Made by a program: the position numbers and the translations under genes | Assembly: GCA_965651325.1 (NCBI GenBank) | Contig: CBFGSB010000110.1 | Location: 1 to 10,138, forward strand | Length of the DNA stretch: 10,138 nucleotides | DNA from: IDS-8 sp965651325 | Lineage (GTDB): Bacteria > Pseudomonadota > Gammaproteobacteria > Steroidobacterales > Woeseiaceae | Reading direction: 5' to 3' | In this document: in pieces, positions 6,154 through 10,138 of the stretch | How positions within the stretch are numbered: position 1 is the first letter of the stretch | Layout: every line of letters begins with the position of its first letter | The notes under the pieces: generated by a model | Databases searched by the model: none | What the model was told of the DNA's origin: nothing | What the model saw: only the letters and a program-made list of their open reading frames with translations

Positions 6154-7434
6154 GTGCATCCACTCCAGCAACTCATCGCCCGCCACAAACGTGGCGACGC
6201 CTGCGGCGTAACGTCCATCTGCTCCGCCCACCCCACGGTGATCGAGGCAGCCCTGCGCCACGCGCAGCGACTCGAGCTGCCGTTCGTGCTGTTCGAAGCC
6301 ACCTGCAACCAGGTGAACCAGGATGGTGGCTATACCGGCATGCGGCCTCGCGACTTCGTCGCTTTCGTCACGAAGCTGGCGGACGGCACCGGCTTCGATG
6401 CCGGCAGGGTCGTGCTGGGAGGCGACCACCTGGGACCGAACCCGTGGACACACCTGGCCGCGGACGCGGCCATGGACAAGGCCATGACGATGGTCGCGGA
6501 CTACGTCGCCGCGGGCTTTCGCAAGATACACCTGGATTGCTCCATGTCCTGCGCGGACGACCCGACGCCGTTGCCCGAAACGGAGATCGTGCGGCGCGCG
6601 GTCGGCCTGTGCCGCGCCGCCGAGGCCGCCCATGCTCGCGCGGGCGGCGAGCCGCCGGTGTACGTCATCGGCACCGAGGTGCCGGTGCCGGGCGGCGCGG
6701 CGGAGTCGATCGAGGGCCTGGCGGTGACCGCCCCGGCAGCCGCGCTCGCGACCATTGACGCGCACCGGGAAGCGTTCGCTGCGGCGGGGCTCGAAGATGC
6801 CTGGGAGCGCGTCATCGCGTCCGTCGTGCAGCCCGGCGTGGAGTTCGACCATCACCAGGCGATCGCCTACGAACCGGGCAAGGCGCGCGAGCTCAGCGCG
6901 GCCATCGAGCCGCTGCCGGGCATGGTGTTCGAGGCGCATTCCACCGACTACCAGGCACGCACGGCGCTCGCGGCCCTGGTCCGCGACCATTTCGCCATCC
7001 TGAAGGTCGGTCCCGGACTCACGTTCGCGCTGCGCGAAGCACTCTGGGCGCTGGACGCCATCGAGCGCGAATGGATCGACGAAGCACGCCAGGCGCGCTT
7101 GCGCGAGGTCACCCTGGCCGTCATGCGGAAAGAGCCGCGCTACTGGCAGAACTATTACAAGGGCGACGAACGCGAGGTCAGCTTCGACCTGGCCTACAGC
7201 CTGAGCGATCGCATCCGCTACTACTGGCCCGATCCGGCGATCGAGTCCGCGCACAAATCGCTGTACGGGAACCTGCGCGAGACACCGCCGCCGCTGCCGC
7301 TGTTGATGCAGTACATGCCCGTTGCGCTGGAAGCCGTGTCCCGGGACGGCGCAGCTTTCGACCCCCACGTGTTTGCTATGGCGCACATCGGCGCCGTACT
7401 GGACGACTACCACTATGCGTGCAACGACTCATAA
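6154..7434 (+). CDS. agaZ: AgaZ/KbaZ/GatZ-family protein: tagatose-bisphosphate aldolase non-catalytic subunit or tagatose-6-P kinase
   Basis: A 426-residue protein, close to the length of E. coli KbaZ and GatZ, beginning at GTG 6154. GAGGG (6141-6145) lies 8 bp upstream, and the gap after the permease stop is 11 bp. It follows the family along its whole length: LIARHKRGD (7-15), CSAHPTVIEAAL (23-34), EATCNQVNQDGGYTGM (48-63), GGDHLGPN (89-96), KIHLDCSMSC (124-133), YVIGTEVPVPGG (170-181), VQPGVEFDH (225-233), EAHSTDYQ (260-267) and YSLSDRIRYYWP (348-359). E. coli KbaZ/GatZ are described as subunits needed for full activity of the KbaY/GatY aldolase. Comparative work on GalNAc pathways has instead assigned AgaZ as tagatose-6-P kinase, so the biochemical role is disputed. 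No KbaY/GatY-type catalytic subunit is in the window. Either way it serves the tagatose phosphate steps after AgaS. Its last 20 bp overlap agaS, which suggests coupled translation. Confidence 0.92.
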   Translation: MHPLQQLIARHKRGDACGVTSICSAHPTVIEAALRHAQRLELPFVLFEATCNQVNQDGGYTGMRPRDFVAFVTKLADGTGFDAGRVVLGGDHLGPNPWTHLAADAAMDKAMTMVADYVAAGFRKIHLDCSMSCADDPTPLPETEIVRRAVGLCRAAEAAHARAGGEPPVYVIGTEVPVPGGAAESIEGLAVTAPAAALATIDAHREAFAAAGLEDAWERVIASVVQPGVEFDHHQAIAYEPGKARELSAAIEPLPGMVFEAHSTDYQARTALAALVRDHFAILKVGPGLTFALREALWALDAIEREWIDEARQARLREVTLAVMRKEPRYWQNYYKGDEREVSFDLAYSLSDRIRYYWPDPAIESAHKSLYGNLRETPPPLPLLMQYMPVALEAVSRDGAAFDPHVFAMAHIGAVLDDYHYACNDS

Positions 7435-8590
7435 CGGTTCGCAGTTCCTTGGTGTGGGCGAAGCCGAGCTGGCGGCAAAAGGCGCCCTCTGGACGGCGCG
7501 TGAAATCGAGCAGCAGCCGAGCTTGCTCGAGCGTACGCACGCGCTGGTCGCCAGCCAGCGCGAGGCGCTCGACGCGTTCGTACGCCCGATCGCGGATGAC
7601 CCTGCAGCGCGTGTCGTGCTGGCCGGCGCCGGCAGCTCGGCCTACATCGGCGAGTGCCTCGTGCCGCCGCTGGGCCGGGAGCTCGCCGCGCGCGTGGAGG
7701 CCGTCGCCACGACCGACATCGTCAGCGCGCCGCACCTCTACCTCGAGCCGGCATCGCCCTTGCTGCTGGTGTCGCTCGGCCGCTCCGGCAACAGCCCGGA
7801 GAGCCTGGCCGCGGCGCGGCTTGCCGAGTCTGCGGTGAGCGACGTACGTCACCTGGTCATCACCTGCAACGCGGATGGCGAGCTTGCCCGTATCGACGTG
7901 GCCCGTCGCTACGCGCTGCAGCTTCCCGAGGAAACGCACGACCTGAGCTTCGCGATGACGTCGAGCTTCAGCTGCATGATGTATGCCGCGCACGCTGCGC
8001 TGGCCGCGCGCCGCGCACAGGATGGCAAGGTGGAGGCGATTGCGCGCGCGACGGAGAGCGTGATCGGCGGGACCGCCGCCGGGTTGCGCGAGATGGCGCA
8101 GTCCGGCTATGAACGCGTGGTGTACCTTGGCAGCGGCACCCTCAAGGGCCTGGCGAGGGAAGCCGCGTTGAAGATCGGTGAACTGAGCGATGGCGCCATC
8201 GCGACCTGCTACGATTCGCCGCTCGGCTTTCGCCACGGCCCGAAGACGTTCCTGACCGAGCGGACGCTGGTGATCGTATTCGTCTCCAACCACCCCCTGA
8301 CCCGCCGCTACGACCACGACCTGGTCGACGAGCTGCGCAGCGAAGGTTGCGCCGCCCGCGTCATCGAAGTGAACGCACGGCCGCGCCCGGGCATGGAACG
8401 CGATACGATTGCCGTTCCGGGAATGGACACGGCCACGGACCCCGACTTGCTCTACCCGTACGTCGCGATTGCGCAGATCTTCGCTTTCATGTGTTCGCGG
8501 GCACTCGACCTGTCGCCGGACGCGCCGAACCGCACCGGCACGGTCAACCGGGTGGTGCAAGGCGTGCGGCTGCACGACCTGCCCCTGTGA
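7415..8590 (+). CDS. agaS: AgaS, galactosamine-6-phosphate deaminase/isomerase (double SIS domain)
   Basis: A 391-residue protein with two SIS (sugar isomerase) domains, close to the length of E. coli AgaS (about 384). The first domain spans about 45-215, with LAGAGSSAYIG (69-79), TTDIVSAP (99-106) and SLGRSGNSPES (120-130). The second spans about 230-385, with VYLGSGTLKGLARE (236-249), YDSPLGFRHGPK (266-277), FVSNHPLTRRYD (289-300) and GTVNRVVQGV (375-384). It lacks the glutaminase domain of GlmS. These motifs match AgaS closely along its length. AgaS converts galactosamine-6-phosphate to tagatose-6-phosphate and ammonia in the cytoplasm, as shown for E. coli and Shewanella proteins. The start is ATG 7415, 20 bp inside agaZ, with only a weak ribosome site, so expression probably depends on translation of agaZ. 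GTG 7454 (codon 14) is a possible alternative start. The stop overlaps the next gene by 4 bp (GTGA). Confidence 0.93.
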   Translation: MRATTHNGSQFLGVGEAELAAKGALWTAREIEQQPSLLERTHALVASQREALDAFVRPIADDPAARVVLAGAGSSAYIGECLVPPLGRELAARVEAVATTDIVSAPHLYLEPASPLLLVSLGRSGNSPESLAAARLAESAVSDVRHLVITCNADGELARIDVARRYALQLPEETHDLSFAMTSSFSCMMYAAHAALAARRAQDGKVEAIARATESVIGGTAAGLREMAQSGYERVVYLGSGTLKGLAREAALKIGELSDGAIATCYDSPLGFRHGPKTFLTERTLVIVFVSNHPLTRRYDHDLVDELRSEGCAARVIEVNARPRPGMERDTIAVPGMDTATDPDLLYPYVAIAQIFAFMCSRALDLSPDAPNRTGTVNRVVQGVRLHDLPL

Positions 8591-9522
8591 GCGAGCCGCT
8601 CTTCCTCGGCGTCGACGGCGGCGGCACCAAGACCCGGTTCATCCTGGCGCGCACTGGCGGCACGACCGTCGCCGAGGCACTGCGCGGACCGTGCTACTAC
8701 CCGCAGGTCGGGCTCGACGGCCTGCGCGAGGTGCTGGCCGGCGGCCTTTCCGAGGTGACGAGCGCCGCGGGGATCGCCGCCGCTGACATCGCGCACGCCT
8801 TCTTCGGCATTCCCGCCTACGGCGAGGACAGCGCGGCGACCCGTGCGATCGAGCGCCTGCCCGCCTCGCTCCTCGGTCACGAGCGCTACGCCTGCGACAA
8901 CGACATGGTGTGCGGCTGGGCCGGCTCGTTTGCCTGCGGGGACGGCATCAACATCGTGGCCGGCACGGGTTCTATCGGTTACGGGCGCCGCGGCCAACGC
9001 GCGGCACGCGCGGGCGGCTGGGGCGAGCTGTTCTCGGACGAAGGCTCGGCCTATTGGCTCGTCACCCAGGCATTGAACGCGTTTTCGCGCATGAGCGACG
9101 GCCGGCTGCCGCGCGGGCCGCTGTACGAGCTGGTGAAGGAAGGATTCGACCTTTCGGCCGACCTCGACCTCTGTGCACGCACGCTCGGCGGCGCGGCGTG
9201 CTCGCGTGACGCACTGGCAGGCTACGCGCACCTCGTCCTCGACGCGAGCGCTCTCGGCGACGAGGTGGTCCTGGATATATTGTCGCGCGGCGGGCGGGAG
9301 CTCGCGCGTATCGCGGACACCCTGCGCGTCGCGCTGGGGTTTCCCGATGGCGACCCGGTGCCGGTCTCCTGGTCCGGCGGGTGCTTCGATTCGGGGGACG
9401 TTTTCCTCGCACCGTTCAAGGCGGCGCTGCTCGCCGCCTGCCCGGCGTTCACGCCGCAGCGCCCGCTACATCCGCCGCACATGGGCGCCGTGCTTTTCGC
9501 GCAACGGCTGGCAGATAGCTGA
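8587..9522 (+). CDS. BadF/BadG-type N-acetylhexosamine kinase, candidate GalNAc kinase (AgaK-like)
   Basis: A 311-residue sugar kinase of the BadF/BadG/BcrA/BcrD ATPase group (PF01869), similar to N-acetylglucosamine kinase NAGK. It begins at GTG 8587, inside the agaS stop. Visible motifs are DGGGTKTRF (10-18, phosphate-1 loop), FFGIPAYGED (72-81), CDNDM (103-107; Asp106 lines up with the catalytic Asp of human NAGK as I recall it), IVAGTGSIGYG (123-133, phosphate-2 loop), GGWGELFSDEGSAYWL (143-158, an acetamido-sugar kinase signature) and SWSGGCFDSG (261-270, adenosine-binding region). It would phosphorylate an imported amino sugar at C6 in the cytoplasm. Position directly after agaS makes GalNAc (or galactosamine) the likely substrate and agaK the likely role. 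Sequence alone does not separate GalNAc from GlcNAc, so I leave the symbol blank. It is the last gene of the operon; the convergent aldo/keto reductase ends 10 bp further on. Confidence 0.87.
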   Translation: MSEPLFLGVDGGGTKTRFILARTGGTTVAEALRGPCYYPQVGLDGLREVLAGGLSEVTSAAGIAAADIAHAFFGIPAYGEDSAATRAIERLPASLLGHERYACDNDMVCGWAGSFACGDGINIVAGTGSIGYGRRGQRAARAGGWGELFSDEGSAYWLVTQALNAFSRMSDGRLPRGPLYELVKEGFDLSADLDLCARTLGGAACSRDALAGYAHLVLDASALGDEVVLDILSRGGRELARIADTLRVALGFPDGDPVPVSWSGGCFDSGDVFLAPFKAALLAACPAFTPQRPLHPPHMGAVLFAQRLADS

Positions 9523-9532
9523 TTCGTTTTGC

Positions 9533-10138
9533 CTATTGCCGGTTCGCGCCGAAGCCGGCCCCGAACTGCTCCGTGCCGATCTCGCGCTGCGTGCCTTCCG
9601 CGTAGCGCGGGCCGCTGACGGTCTGCTCGTTGACCAGCGACCCGGCGGCGTCCAGCAGCGCCGGATCCACCTGCAGGGTCATTGCGGCTGTGTTCTCGTC
9701 GAGATGGGCAATCGAGGTGGTACCGGGGATCGGAAGCACGTGATCGCCGCGGGACAGCAGCCACGCCAACGCCAGTTGCGCGAGGCTGCATCCGGCGGCA
9801 TCCGCCAACTTCCGGAAGCCGTCAAGGAGGCATCGGTTCCGCGCGAAGTGCGGCGCCTGGAAGCGCGGCATGCCGCGGCGGATGTCGCGTTCTCCGAATT
9901 CCGCGGGGTCGAGCGCGGGATCGGCCAGGAAGCCGCGCGCGAGGGGCGAAAAGGCAACGAACGCGGCGCCGATCTCCCGGCAGGCATCCAGCACCGCGAT
10001 TTCGGCATTGCGTGTCCAGAGCGAATATTCGGTCTGCACCGCCGCGATCGGGTGCACGGTATGCGCCGCGCGCAGCGTTTTCGCCGACACTTCCGAGAGG
10101 CCCAGTGCCCCGACCTTGCCGGCCTCGACCATGCGCGC
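9533..10138 (-). CDS. Aldo/keto reductase, C-terminal part (truncated by window edge)
   Basis: The frame runs from the right edge to TAG at 9533-9535 and encodes the last roughly 201 residues of a protein normally about 330 long. The N-terminal part with the catalytic Asp-Tyr-Lys-His set lies outside. The ATG at 10132 is internal, because the codons before it remain open and the family motif continues through it. Visible family features are GKVGALGLSEVS (the conserved GKVR.IGLSN segment), VQTEYSLWTRN, GAAFVAFSPLARGFL, LALAWLLSRGDHVLPIPGT, and IAHLDENTAAM, the C-terminal NADPH-phosphate-binding region. The FSPL.RGFL and IPGTT..HL.EN patterns fit the AKR13/YakC-like group, which reduces aldehydes and ketones with NADPH. 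It is convergent to the GalNAc operon with a 10-bp gap. Nothing ties it to amino-sugar use, and it is probably an independent gene. Confidence 0.9.
   Translation of the reverse strand, partial: ARMVEAGKVGALGLSEVSAKTLRAAHTVHPIAAVQTEYSLWTRNAEIAVLDACREIGAAFVAFSPLARGFLADPALDPAEFGERDIRRGMPRFQAPHFARNRCLLDGFRKLADAAGCSLAQLALAWLLSRGDHVLPIPGTTSIAHLDENTAAMTLQVDPALLDAAGSLVNEQTVSGPRYAEGTQREIGTEQFGAGFGANRQ

Noticed and set aside
3849..7413. Long minus-strand open frames opposite the GH36 and agaZ genes (3849-5222 and 5929-7413), and others such as 876-1874 opposite agaR.
   Set aside because: They lie antisense to genes with strong family motifs, have arginine/alanine/histidine-rich translations without recognisable domains, and are expected in DNA this GC-rich.
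9538..9559. Imperfect hairpin GCCGGTTCG / CGAAGCCGGC as an operon terminator.
   Set aside because: It contains a bulge, has no T-run on either side and lies within the aldo/keto reductase coding end. It could still slow transcription but is not supported as a terminator.
1..10138. Mobile elements, CRISPR arrays, tRNA or rRNA genes, toxin-antitoxin or defence genes.
   Set aside because: No transposase, integrase, regularly spaced repeats, RNA-gene signatures or defence motifs were seen. The content is explained by sugar-use genes and their controls.

Overview
The window is about 10.1 kb of high-GC DNA. Every gene reads like one from a Gram-negative, TonB-dependent proteobacterium. The truncated outer-membrane receptor at the left edge has the VTGIRGSL / GKFPDDNVADSL N-terminal signature typical of the Xanthomonas/Caulobacter class of TonB-dependent receptors. 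A gammaproteobacterium near the Xanthomonadales, or an alphaproteobacterium such as a caulobacter or sphingomonad, would fit; I cannot place it more precisely. There are no RNA genes, transposons, phage genes or CRISPR repeats. Coding density is very high, and no gene-free gap exceeds about 135 bases.

Layout. At 1-879 (minus) is the N-terminal part of the TonB-dependent receptor. A 134-bp divergent control region (880-1013) separates it from a DeoR-family repressor of the AgaR type (1014-1793, plus). It holds three GTTTCG/CGAAAC boxes spaced exactly 20 bp apart. A convergent junction with two GC hairpins follows, then an exported amidohydrolase_2-family metal hydrolase on the minus strand (1871-2998). 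A second divergent region (2999-3110) carries another CGAAAC box. It precedes a tight plus-strand operon at 3111-9522: exported GH36 glycosidase, EamA/DMT permease, AgaZ/KbaZ/GatZ protein, AgaS sugar-phosphate aldose-ketose isomerase/deaminase, and a BadF/NAGK-type N-acetylhexosamine kinase (AgaK-like). A convergent aldo/keto reductase, truncated by the right edge, closes the window.

How the genes fit together. AgaS, AgaZ/KbaZ, an amino-sugar kinase and an AgaR-type repressor are the core of proteobacterial N-acetylgalactosamine (GalNAc)/galactosamine catabolism. The inferred scheme is as follows. The receptor imports a GalNAc-containing oligosaccharide across the outer membrane. The exported GH36 enzyme releases the terminal alpha-linked sugar, which suggests alpha-N-acetylgalactosaminidase rather than plain alpha-galactosidase. 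The EamA permease carries the sugar across the inner membrane and the kinase makes the 6-phosphate. After deacetylation AgaS converts GalN-6-P to tagatose-6-P plus ammonia, and AgaZ/KbaZ takes part in the tagatose phosphate steps.

Two expected enzymes are absent from the window: a GalNAc-6-P deacetylase (AgaA/NagA type) and the catalytic tagatose-bisphosphate aldolase subunit (AgaY/KbaY/GatY). The exported amidohydrolase is the least explained member of the locus. The window looks like a variant GalNAc locus with a self-contained glycan-harvesting front end, not an entirely new kind of system. Its least-described points are the GH36 specificity, the DMT permease as the sugar importer, the exported amidohydrolase, and the 20-bp-phased operator array.
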